Assembly (NCBI GenBank): GCA_937916005.1
Contig: CALGIA010000272.1
Location: 1 to 16,971 of the forward strand
Direction: 5' to 3'
From: an uncultured Rhodospirillaceae bacterium
GTDB lineage: Bacteria; Pseudomonadota; Alphaproteobacteria; MPNO01
Length of the DNA: 16,971 nt
Each line of letters begins with the position of its first letter. Within the stretch, counting starts at the first letter, position 1. Both the position numbers and the translations under genes were made by a program. The notes beneath the pieces were generated by a model, which worked only from the letters and a program-made list of their open reading frames with translations, made no database searches and was not told the DNA's origin. This document shows, piece after piece, positions 1 to 6,718 of this stretch.

Positions 1-480
1 CAGAGCGGCCGCCGGTCGGCGGGCTGTCGTCAGCCGGCCATGAAGAATGGTCGTTGCCGGCTGCATGGCGGCAAGTCGACCGGGCCGCGCACGGTGGAAG
101 GTCTGGAACGCTGCCGCCGCGCGCGGCTCGTCCATGGCGGGCGCGGGCGGGCATATCGGGAGTTGCGGCGCGATGGCATGGCGATCCGCCGGCGCATCAA
201 CGGGCTCTGCGCAGAGATTGCGGCGCGGATTGCGCTTGATGGGAGTGACGCGGAAGCGCCTGAAAAACCTTTTTGCCGCCTTGCGGCGTCGTCCCCCCTC
301 CTTGCCTCCCCCTCAAGGGGGGAGGGATATAATTCGCCCGCATCCCCGGTGGGCATGGGGTCTATCGTCGCTTTTTCGGGCGGTGGCTTTTCGTCGGTCC
401 CGCCAAGAGCGGTTGATACCCTGAGCAAGGCTTGCGATGATGGGCCGATAACCGGGGGAGAAAACCAATGCGCCGATTGA
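1..480 (+). CDS. HGGxSTG-type small protein, 5' end outside window
   Basis: The reading frame is open from base 1, so the true start lies upstream. It carries the signature Cys-Arg-x-Pro-Ala-Met ... Gly-Arg-Cys-Arg-Leu-His-Gly-Gly-Lys-Ser-Thr-Gly-Pro-Arg-Thr, with C at residues 9 and 19 and H at 22 of the visible part. This pattern recurs in short uncharacterised alphaproteobacterial proteins (HGGxSTG family); the C/C/H spacing suggests metal binding, which is my inference. After the motif comes a basic helix (about residues 30-75) ending near base 250. From about 250 to 480 the frame crosses a GC palindrome, the putative aapJ promoter and the aapJ ribosome site, and the residues look non-protein-like. 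The C-terminus is therefore probably an accidental extension. It overlaps aapJ by 13 bases. Function is unknown. Confidence 0.6.
   Translation, partial: QSGRRSAGCRQPAMKNGRCRLHGGKSTGPRTVEGLERCRRARLVHGGRGRAYRELRRDGMAIRRRINGLCAEIAARIALDGSDAEAPEKPFCRLAASSPLLASPSRGEGYNSPASPVGMGSIVAFSGGGFSSVPPRAVDTLSKACDDGPITGGENQCAD
305..325. repeat. GC-rich palindrome
   Basis: CCTCCCCC (305-312) pairs perfectly with GGGGGAGG (318-325) around a 5-base loop. A second hairpin, GCCGC-CTT-GCGGC, lies just upstream at 275-287. Palindromes of this CCTCCCC...GGGGAGG type are familiar as dispersed intergenic repeats in alphaproteobacterial genomes. Neither hairpin is followed by a T-run, so a factor-independent terminator is unlikely. 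Copy number elsewhere in the genome cannot be seen here. Confidence 0.5.
413..441 (+). promoter_or_regulatory. candidate sigma70-type promoter for aapJQM
   Basis: TTGATA (413-418) is followed after 17 bases by GATGAT (436-441). These match the -35 and -10 consensus at 5/6 and 4/6 positions. The element sits 26 bases before the aapJ start codon, so the leader would be short. It is the best match in the segment before aapJ, but it was found by eye only. Confidence 0.3.
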
Positions 481-1499
481 TATTTATCGTTCTGGGTTTC
501 ACGTTCATTGCGGGGCTGGCCGCCGGCGCGCCGCCGGCCGCCGCCGGCCCGACGCTGGATGGCGTTCGCGAGAAGGGCTTCGTGCGCTGTGGGGTGAGCG
601 GGGGCCTGCCCGGTTTTTCCAGCCCCGACGCCAAGGGCAACTGGAACGGCATTGATGTGGATTTTTGCCGCGCGGTGGCGTCGGCCGTTCTCGGCGACCC
701 GATGAAGGTGAAATTCGTGCCCCTGACGGCGAAGCAGCGCTTCACGGCGCTGCAATCGGGCGAGCTTGATCTGCTGTCGCGCAACACGACCTGGACCCAG
801 ACCCGGGACACGCGGCTCGGGCTCAATTTCGCCGGCGTCATCTATTATGACGGTCAGGGCTTCATGGTGCGCAAGGACCTCGGCGTGAAAAGCGCCAAAC
901 AGCTCGACGGCGCCACGGTCTGCATCAATGCGGGCACCACCACCGAGCTCAACGCGGCGGATTATTTCCGGTCCAACGGCATGAAATACACCCCGGTGAC
1001 GTTCGAGAAATCCGATGAGGTGGTGGCCGCCTATGACGCCGGCCGTTGCGATGCGTACACCACCGACCAGTCGGGGCTCTATGCCCAGCGCATCAAGCTC
1101 AAGCAGCCGGATGCCCATGTGATCCTGCCCGAGATCATTTCCAAGGAACCGCTCGGGCCGCTGGTGCGCCAGGGCGACGACGAATGGTTCAACATCGTGC
1201 GCTGGACCCTGTTCGCCATGATCAATGCGGAGGAGCTGGGCGTCACGTCGAAGAATGCCCGGAATCTGCGCGCGGCGACCACAAATCCGGGCATAAGAAG
1301 GCTGCTTGGGGTGGAAGGCAAGCTGGGCGAGAATCTCAATCTGTCCAACCAATGGGCCTATGATGTGGTGCGGCATGTGGGAAATTACGGCGAAATGTTC
1401 CAGCGCAATCTGGGGCCCGGCACGACGCTGAATATTGCGCGCGGGCTCAACCGGCTTTGGAGCAAGGGCGGCGTCATGTATGCGCCGCCCGTGCGGTGA
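468..1499 (+). CDS. aapJ: general L-amino-acid ABC transporter, periplasmic binding protein AapJ
   Basis: Periplasmic solute-binding protein (343 residues, normal for AapJ/BztA) that delivers a broad range of L-amino acids to an inner-membrane ABC permease. A signal peptide is clear: MRR, a hydrophobic core at residues 4-20, and a likely cut after the Ala run near residue 26. Family landmarks follow: VRCGVSGGLPGFS (39-51), GIDVDFCRA (61-69) and LLSRNTTWTQTRD (102-114). The C-terminus contains the LGENLNLSNQWAYDVVRHVGNY-like stretch typical of AapJ. The ATG at 468 is supported by GGGGGAG at 454-460, 7 bases upstream. It is the first gene of an aapJ-aapQ-aapM run. Identity is known from family resemblance; substrate range is inferred from the family. 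Confidence 0.93.
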   Translation: MRRLIFIVLGFTFIAGLAAGAPPAAAGPTLDGVREKGFVRCGVSGGLPGFSSPDAKGNWNGIDVDFCRAVASAVLGDPMKVKFVPLTAKQRFTALQSGELDLLSRNTTWTQTRDTRLGLNFAGVIYYDGQGFMVRKDLGVKSAKQLDGATVCINAGTTTELNAADYFRSNGMKYTPVTFEKSDEVVAAYDAGRCDAYTTDQSGLYAQRIKLKQPDAHVILPEIISKEPLGPLVRQGDDEWFNIVRWTLFAMINAEELGVTSKNARNLRAATTNPGIRRLLGVEGKLGENLNLSNQWAYDVVRHVGNYGEMFQRNLGPGTTLNIARGLNRLWSKGGVMYAPPVR

Positions 1500-1513
1500 A
1501 CGGCTGCGCCCGA

Positions 1514-2650
1514 ATGCGTCAGATCTGGTATGACCGGCGTTACCGTTCGGTTCTATGGCAGGTTCTCGCCGTGGCCGGCGTGGCGTTGCTGAGCAGTTTT
1601 CTGCTCGGCAATCTGTTCGACAATCTGGCGCGGCGCGGCATCGCGTCCGGCTTCGGGTTTCTCGATTCCACGGCGGGGTTCGGCGTCACCATGTCGCTGA
1701 TCCCCTATAGCGAGGCCTCGACCTACGGGCGGGCCTTCGTGGTCGGTCTGCTGAACACCCTGCTGGTCTCCGTGCTCGGCATTATATGTGCGACGGTGCT
1801 GGGGTTCGCCATTGGCATCGGGCGGCTGTCGCGCAATTGGCTGATCGCGCGGTTGGCCACGATCTATATCGAAACCCTGCGCAATATTCCCCTGCTGCTG
1901 CAAATATTCTTCTGGTACTTCGCGGCGTTGCACGCCCTGCCGTCGCCGCGCAACAGCCATGGGTTCGCCGATGCGATTTTCCTCAATGTCCGCGGCCTTT
2001 ATATGCCGTCGCCCGTTATCGAGTCCGGGCTGGTCTGGCTGGTGCTGGGCGCGCTGGGCGGGCTGGCCGGGGCGGCGCTGTACCTCCGATACTCGAACGG
2101 CCGGTTCGTCAGGGCGGCCGCGATTTTTGTCGGCGTGACCGGTCTGGTCGCCCTGGCCGCTCTGCCCGGTGGGTTTTCCCTGTCGTGGGATGTGCCGGCG
2201 CTGCGCGGCTTCAACTATCGCGGCGGCTGGGTTCTGATCCCCGAACTGGTGGCCCTGTTGCTGGCGCTGACGCTTTATACCGCCGCCTTCATCGCCGAGG
2301 TGGTGCGGGCGGGGATCGAGGCGGTTCCGCGCGGCCAACTGGAAGCGGCCGCCTCCCTTGGCCTGTCGCGCCGCCGGATTTTGATCGACATCGTCATTCC
2401 CCAGGCCATGCGGGTGATCATCCCGCCCTTGACCAACCAGTATCTGAACCTGACCAAGAATTCCTCGCTGGCCGCCGCCATCGCCTATCCGGACCTGATC
2501 TCGGTGTTCGCCGGCACGGTTCTCAACCAGACCGGCCAGGCGGTCGAGGTGATCGTCATCACCATGGCGGTCTATCTCGCCATCAGCCTGGTCATCGCCA
2601 TGTGGATGAATTTCTATAACCGGCGCGTGACCAGCAGGGGCGGCGCCTGA
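1514..2650 (+). CDS. aapQ: general L-amino-acid ABC transporter, permease AapQ
   Basis: Inner-membrane permease subunit of 378 residues in the AapQ/BztB family (polar-amino-acid, HisMQ type). The N-terminal YDRRYRSVLWQ motif is followed by a hydrophobic segment, a long periplasmic insert containing FGFLDSTAGF, then NTLLVSVLG and the block ETLRNIPLLLQIFFWY. The ATPase-contacting EAA loop is EVVRAGIEAVPRGQLEAAASLGLS, about residues 262-285. Three possible starts exist. ATG 1514 is preferred because the product begins just before the conserved YDRR. GTG 1496 would overlap the aapJ stop by 4 bases (384 residues). ATG 1457 would overlap aapJ by 43 bases and is unlikely. None has a strong ribosome site, which suggests translational coupling to aapJ. 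Confidence 0.92.
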   Translation: MRQIWYDRRYRSVLWQVLAVAGVALLSSFLLGNLFDNLARRGIASGFGFLDSTAGFGVTMSLIPYSEASTYGRAFVVGLLNTLLVSVLGIICATVLGFAIGIGRLSRNWLIARLATIYIETLRNIPLLLQIFFWYFAALHALPSPRNSHGFADAIFLNVRGLYMPSPVIESGLVWLVLGALGGLAGAALYLRYSNGRFVRAAAIFVGVTGLVALAALPGGFSLSWDVPALRGFNYRGGWVLIPELVALLLALTLYTAAFIAEVVRAGIEAVPRGQLEAAASLGLSRRRILIDIVIPQAMRVIIPPLTNQYLNLTKNSSLAAAIAYPDLISVFAGTVLNQTGQAVEVIVITMAVYLAISLVIAMWMNFYNRRVTSRGGA

Positions 2651-3693
2651 TGACAGGCTGGGTTCGCGCCAATCTGTTTTCGACGCCGCTCAACGGGGCC
2701 CTGACACTGGCGGCGCTAGGGTTGATCTATGCCGCGCTGCCGCCCCTGATCGATTGGGCCGTCATCGACGCGGACTGGCGCGGCGACACAAGAAGCGATT
2801 GCACCAGCGGCGGCGCGTGCTGGGTTTTCATCCGCGCCCGGTTCGACCAGTTTATCTACGGCTTCTATCCGGGCCCGGAACGCTGGCGGGTCGATGTGGC
2901 GTTCGTCGTCCTGATCGCCGCCGTGATCCCGTTGTTCCTGCCGAAGGCGCGTCACAAGGGCTGGATCGGAATCGGGCTGGTCCTGCTGTTTCCCTGGGTT
3001 GCGGTCGGGTTCTTTCTGGGCGGCGTGTTTTCGTTGCCGGAAATCGAGACCGAAAAATGGGGCGGGCTGATGCTGACCCTGATCGTGGCGGGAGTCGGCA
3101 TTACCGCGTCCCTGCCGGTGGGGATTTTGCTGGCGCTGGGGCGTCAATCCTCCATGCCCGTGATCCGCGCGCTCTGCGTGGTCTTCATCGAATTGTGGCG
3201 CGGCGTGCCGCTGATCACCGTGCTGTTCATGGCGGCGGTGATGCTGCCTCTGTTCCTGCCCGACGGCGTGACCCTGGACAAGCTGCTGCGCGCGCTGATC
3301 GGTGTGGCCCTGTTCGCCGGCGCCTATATGGCGGAGGTCGTGCGCGGCGGGCTCCAGGCCGTGCCGCGCGGCCAGATCGAGGCGGCCGAGGCGCTCGGGC
3401 TCGGCTATTGGCGGATCATGATCGCCGTGGTTTTGCCCCAGGCCCTGCGCATCGTGATCCCCGGTATCGTCAACGTGTTCGTCGCCCTGTTCAAGGACAC
3501 CACCCTGGTGCTGATCATCGGGTTGTTCGATTTCCTCGGCATCATCAAGGCGGCGCTGACGGATCCCGAATGGCTCGGCTATTCGGTGGAAGGATATGTG
3601 TTCGCGGCGCTGGTCTTCTGGGTGTTCTGTTTTTCCATGTCGCGCTACTCGGCGCGGCTGGAACGCCGCCTCGGCGGCGCGCGGCGGGTTTGA
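2650..3693 (+). CDS. aapM: general L-amino-acid ABC transporter, permease AapM
   Basis: Second permease subunit (347 residues), AapM/BztC family. Hydrophobic segments lie at about 18-38, 82-98, 104-127, 139-163, 172-204, 215-230, 262-296 and 312-330. The EAA loop EVVRGGLQAVPRGQIEAAEALGLG spans 229-252. KDTTLVLIIG (282-291) and the C-terminal FSMSRYSARLERRL are characteristic of AapM, so the protein looks complete. Its ATG shares one base with the aapQ stop (TGATG). In known aap/bzt operons the ATPase gene aapP follows directly. Here the next gene is cofC on the opposite strand, and its stop codon touches the aapM stop with no base between. A GC hairpin (3664-3679) lies inside the last codons. 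Confidence 0.92.
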   Translation: MTGWVRANLFSTPLNGALTLAALGLIYAALPPLIDWAVIDADWRGDTRSDCTSGGACWVFIRARFDQFIYGFYPGPERWRVDVAFVVLIAAVIPLFLPKARHKGWIGIGLVLLFPWVAVGFFLGGVFSLPEIETEKWGGLMLTLIVAGVGITASLPVGILLALGRQSSMPVIRALCVVFIELWRGVPLITVLFMAAVMLPLFLPDGVTLDKLLRALIGVALFAGAYMAEVVRGGLQAVPRGQIEAAEALGLGYWRIMIAVVLPQALRIVIPGIVNVFVALFKDTTLVLIIGLFDFLGIIKAALTDPEWLGYSVEGYVFAALVFWVFCFSMSRYSARLERRLGGARRV

Positions 3694-4278
3694 CTAATGC
3701 ATCGCCTTCCAATGGCGGTAATCGTCCGGCGTGTCGATATCGAAACTCAGATTGGGGCGGTGCACGATATGCGCGCTCAGTCCCGAAAGCTGCGCTTCTT
3801 CCAGATGGGCGACGAAGCTGTCGTCGCCGAAGCGGAATGTGAAATCCTCCGATGTCGGCACACAGAGCGCGTTGGTGCCGAAGCCGCGCCGGTCCGCCGC
3901 AATGGTCATGCCGGCGGGGCTAACGGCCAACGCCAGCAGATCCTCGGCGGTGGCGATGGGGAGATCGGTCGGCAGCACCAGGATGGCGCGCGCCCTGTTG
4001 TTCCGCGCGGCCGTCATGCCCAGTTCTATTGCCGGGTTGAGGCCGCTATTTGTTTCCCGCAGGCCCAGTGCGCCGCGGGATTTTGCGATCTCCAGCACCC
4101 GCTTGTCGGCGCTGACCACGATGGTGTTGGACAGGCCGGGAAACACCTCCGCCAGATCAAGCGCGTGGTCGAGCAGCGAGGCGTTCAATGCGGCCCGGTC
4201 CGCATCATCCAGAAACCCCGCGAGGCGGGTCTTCCCATGGGCCAGGGATTTGACCGGTATGACGGCGTTGATTTTCAT
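3694..4278 (-). CDS. cofC: phosphoenolpyruvate/phospholactate/phosphoglycerate guanylyltransferase CofC (FbiD)
   Basis: Nucleotidyltransferase (194 residues) that couples GTP to a phosphorylated three-carbon acid, making the GDP-linked donor used by CofD. Visible family motifs are IPVKSLAHGKTRLA (7-20, the nucleotide-binding start of the GT-A-like fold), VLPTDLP (101-107), RRGFGTNAL (130-138), FRFGDDSF (148-155) and FDIDTPDDY (179-187). The ATG overlaps the cofD stop by 4 bases (ATGA). GAAGG lies 7 bases upstream of the ATG, so translation is coupled but also has its own ribosome site. It is the last gene of the F420 operon. Depending on lineage, CofC homologues use 2-phospholactate, phosphoenolpyruvate or 3-phosphoglycerate. 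The substrate here cannot be read from the sequence by eye. Confidence 0.9.
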   Translation of the reverse strand: MKINAVIPVKSLAHGKTRLAGFLDDADRAALNASLLDHALDLAEVFPGLSNTIVVSADKRVLEIAKSRGALGLRETNSGLNPAIELGMTAARNNRARAILVLPTDLPIATAEDLLALAVSPAGMTIAADRRGFGTNALCVPTSEDFTFRFGDDSFVAHLEEAQLSGLSAHIVHRPNLSFDIDTPDDYRHWKAMH

Positions 4279-5240
4279 GCCGTGACCTTCAGGCGGCGCG
4301 CGAATTCGACGGTCTGTTCCGCCAGGCGGGATTTTTCCGCCACGTCGCGCATGATGGTGTTCGTCACCAGAACTTTTATGCCGAGCTCTTCGATGGGGCG
4401 CAACAAATCCCGGTCGGCCTCGTCGATCACCAGCCCGTCAATCAGCCCCTCATAATGCCGCGCAATGCCGAGCGCCGAAATATCCACGCCCAGTTCGGCC
4501 ATCATCTTGGCCGCCGGGCCCTTGATGGCCTGGCCGCCGACGATGGGCGACACCGCCGCCACGGGGATTTTGCGGGATTTGATGAATGCGCCAAAGGCGG
4601 GGATCGCCAGCATGGGGGCGATGCTGACATAGGGGTTGGAGGGGCAGATGATTACCGCGCCAATGCTGTCGCCTTCCATCATTCTGGCGAGCGCCGGGGC
4701 CGGTTCAGCCTGGTCCGCGCCATCGAACCGGAAGCCCGTGACCTGGGGGGCGCAGGCCAGCCTCACGAAATAATCCTGAAACGGAAGCGTCTCCCCGGTC
4801 GATGTTTCAACGATGGTGCGCACGGGACCGTCACTCATGGGAATAACGGCGCAGGCAATGCCCAGCCGGCTGCACAGATTTTCCGTGATATCGGACAGGG
4901 CCTCACCGGCGCGCAGCCGCCGGGTGCGCTCAACGTGGGTCGCGAGATCCCGGTCGCCCAGCCTGAACCAGGTCTCGCCGCCGAACCTGGCCAGCGCGTC
5001 CATGAAATTCCAGCTCTCGCCGGTCACGCCCCAGCCGGTTTCCGTGTTGTTGATTTCGGCCAGATTGTACATGACCGTATCGAGATCGGGCGAGATATAG
5101 AAATCGAGATGTTCGAAATCGTCGCCCGTATTGACGGCAACCACGAGCTTTTCCGCCTCCATGGTCATGGCCAGACCATGGGCCAGCTTGGCGCCGCCGA
5201 CGCCGCCGGCGAGCGCGAGAATCTGCTCGCCCGCGCTCAT
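4275..5240 (-). CDS. cofD: FO phospho-three-carbon-acid transferase CofD (FbiA)
   Basis: Transfers the activated phospho-acid moiety to the deazaflavin FO, forming F420-0 or its dehydro form, in the cytoplasm. The 321-residue length is normal. Family motifs are GGVGGAKL (12-19, nucleotide-binding loop), NTGDDFEHLDFYISPDLDT (37-55, metal/FO site region), ICPSNPYVSI (198-207), SPIVGGQAIKGPAAKMM (231-247) and the C-terminal LVTNTIM (291-297). The ATG overlaps the cofE stop by 4 bases. No convincing separate ribosome site is seen, which points to translational coupling. Gene order cofE-cofD-cofC on one transcript supports the assignment. Confidence 0.95.
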   Translation of the reverse strand: MSAGEQILALAGGVGGAKLAHGLAMTMEAEKLVVAVNTGDDFEHLDFYISPDLDTVMYNLAEINNTETGWGVTGESWNFMDALARFGGETWFRLGDRDLATHVERTRRLRAGEALSDITENLCSRLGIACAVIPMSDGPVRTIVETSTGETLPFQDYFVRLACAPQVTGFRFDGADQAEPAPALARMMEGDSIGAVIICPSNPYVSIAPMLAIPAFGAFIKSRKIPVAAVSPIVGGQAIKGPAAKMMAELGVDISALGIARHYEGLIDGLVIDEADRDLLRPIEELGIKVLVTNTIMRDVAEKSRLAEQTVEFARRLKVTA

Positions 5241-6013
5241 CGGAACAGATCCATTTCCGGATCGCGGATCAGCTCGGCGCCCGAGCCTTCCGCCGGCGGG
5301 TAGGGAAAGCCCCTGATATGCACCAGGGGGCGGCCTTCATCGGCCTGCCCCATGACGATTGACGCCGCGGACGCGATTTCATCGGCCACGCCGATTTCGC
5401 TGACCCGGAGCTCGCGGCCCATGAGATCTTCCCGCCCGCGCAGATCCAGCACTCCCGGAATGCCGGCGACGCCCAGGGCGACGCCCATGGTGCCATTGCG
5501 CCAGGCGCGGCCCAGGCTGTCATTGATCACCACCCCGATACGCACACCGGTGGCGGCGAGGACCATCTTGCGCAAATTTTCCGCCGACCGGTCCGGGTCC
5601 TCGGGCAGCAGCAGTACCGTGTCCGCGCCGAATTCCGGTTCCACATTGGAGGCGTCGATGCCCGCGTTCGCCATCACATAGCCGAGCCGGTGGAGCACAA
5701 TCAGCACGCCCGGCCGGTGGCGCACGATTTCGCGCGATTCGCCCAGGATCAACTCGACCAGCCGCGCGTCCTTATTGACCTGGCCGGCCAGCTTGACCGC
5801 TTCCGCCGAGGGCGTGACCGCGCCCAGATCCGCATAGCGGGATTCCGACTTGGACACGATCTTTTGCGCCAGCACCAGGATATCGCCGTTCTGCAATGTC
5901 TCGCCATTGGCCGCCAACGACTCAATCGCCAGCGCGCACAGATCGTCGCCGGGACGAACACGCTTCACCCCGCCAAGGGCCGTGATGGCCAGCTTTGCCG
6001 CTTGTCCGCTCAA
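5237..6013 (-). CDS. cofE: coenzyme F420-0:L-glutamate ligase CofE, stand-alone form
   Basis: GTP-dependent ligase that adds the gamma-linked glutamate tail to F420-0. The product is 258 residues from a TTG start at 6013-6011. Motifs are ITALGG...RVRPGDDL (10-25), LAQKIVSKSE (48-57), VMANAGIDASN (113-123), VINDSLGRAWRNGTMGVALG (162-181) and a DLRG...ELRVSEIGVADEIASA block (190-217). TTG is chosen because it overlaps the fno stop as TTGA and a strong GGAGG sits at 6027-6023, 9 bases upstream. It also supplies the conserved N-terminus, and no ATG lies near. The frame stays open further upstream to 6484, but that part is out-of-frame fno. Mycobacterial FbiB carries an extra C-terminal flavin reductase domain; this protein ends right after the CofE domain. 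Confidence 0.92.
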   Translation of the reverse strand: MSGQAAKLAITALGGVKRVRPGDDLCALAIESLAANGETLQNGDILVLAQKIVSKSESRYADLGAVTPSAEAVKLAGQVNKDARLVELILGESREIVRHRPGVLIVLHRLGYVMANAGIDASNVEPEFGADTVLLLPEDPDRSAENLRKMVLAATGVRIGVVINDSLGRAWRNGTMGVALGVAGIPGVLDLRGREDLMGRELRVSEIGVADEIASAASIVMGQADEGRPLVHIRGFPYPPAEGSGAELIRDPEMDLFR

Positions 6014-6678
6014 CCGGTTTCGCCTCCGTCCAACCCGGTGATGCGGATGCCGGCGCTGGGAACCTTGTAGCGCCGGTTGATCCAGATCAGCACCGATGTC
6101 AGCGCCTCCGAGGCCGCCGCATTGGCCAGGGGGCCGGCGTGAATGCCGTTCATGCCGGCGGCTTCGACCAGCACAATGGCCGCCTCGCGCGCTTCTTTTC
6201 CGTCGCCGCAAACCAGCACGTCGCAGTCGATTTTGTAATCGGGATCTTTCAGGTGATGGGCCGACACGCTCTGGAAGGCGGACACCACCTCGACCCCGTC
6301 GCCGAGGGTGGCCTGGGCGAGCTGCGCCGCCGAGCCTTCCGCCGGCAATTGAACCCGCGAAACCCGGGGCGGCGCCAAGGGCACGGTGACATCGATCAGG
6401 ATCTTGCCCTGAAGTTCCGCGCGAACCTGGGCCAGAGTCTCCCGCTGGGCCGCGAAGGGCACGGTGAGGACGGCGATATCGCATTCCCGGGCGGCGGTTT
6501 CATTGTCCGCGCCGGTAATCCCCGTCTGGTCGATTGCGGCGGCGGCTTCCCCGGCCCGGCTCGCATCGCGGGATCCGATGATCACCTTGTACCCGGCCCG
6601 GGCCCAGCGAAAGGCGAGGCCGGAGCCCTCGGCGCCGGTCCCGCCGAGCACGGCAATTGTGGGTAATTTGGATGTCAT
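6010..6678 (-). CDS. npdG: NADPH-dependent F420 reductase (Fno/NpdG)
   Basis: Transfers hydride between NADPH and F420, so it sets the supply of F420H2. The protein has 222 residues, as is usual. A Rossmann glycine loop, GGTGAEGSG, lies at 12-20, after a short beta strand (TIAVL). SR at 36-37, at the end of the second strand, is the usual NADP-phosphate contact. SAFQSVSAHHL (133-143) matches the family's F420-side segment. The C-terminal EALTSVLIWINRRYK...AGIRITG (191-215) is highly characteristic of Fno/NpdG. It starts 40 bases after the FO synthase stop with a GGGAAA-type ribosome site, and its stop overlaps the cofE TTG start. Confidence 0.93.
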   Translation of the reverse strand: MTSKLPTIAVLGGTGAEGSGLAFRWARAGYKVIIGSRDASRAGEAAAAIDQTGITGADNETAARECDIAVLTVPFAAQRETLAQVRAELQGKILIDVTVPLAPPRVSRVQLPAEGSAAQLAQATLGDGVEVVSAFQSVSAHHLKDPDYKIDCDVLVCGDGKEAREAAIVLVEAAGMNGIHAGPLANAAASEALTSVLIWINRRYKVPSAGIRITGLDGGETG

Positions 6679-6718
6679 TGCTTTTTCCCGCCCGGAAATG
6701 AAGATCGCGGCTTAATTA

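Noticed and set aside
275..287. Hairpin GCCGC-CTT-GCGGC as a terminator
   Set aside because: The T-run precedes the hairpin on the plus strand, and the minus strand has A's after it. Neither orientation fits a factor-independent terminator.
30..1376. Long antisense open frame (448 codons) across the HGGxSTG gene and aapJ
   Set aside because: It is opposite well-supported genes, its composition is Arg/Gly/His-rich as expected for a shadow frame in GC-rich DNA, and it has no recognisable motif.
4455..5303. 282-codon plus-strand frame opposite cofD
   Set aside because: It is a shadow of cofD, which has full family motifs. No ribosome site or motif is present.
6014..6484. Upstream extension of the cofE frame, giving a 415-residue protein
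   Set aside because: The extra 157 residues lie inside fno in another frame of the same strand and resemble no CofE. The TTG at 6013 has a clear ribosome site.
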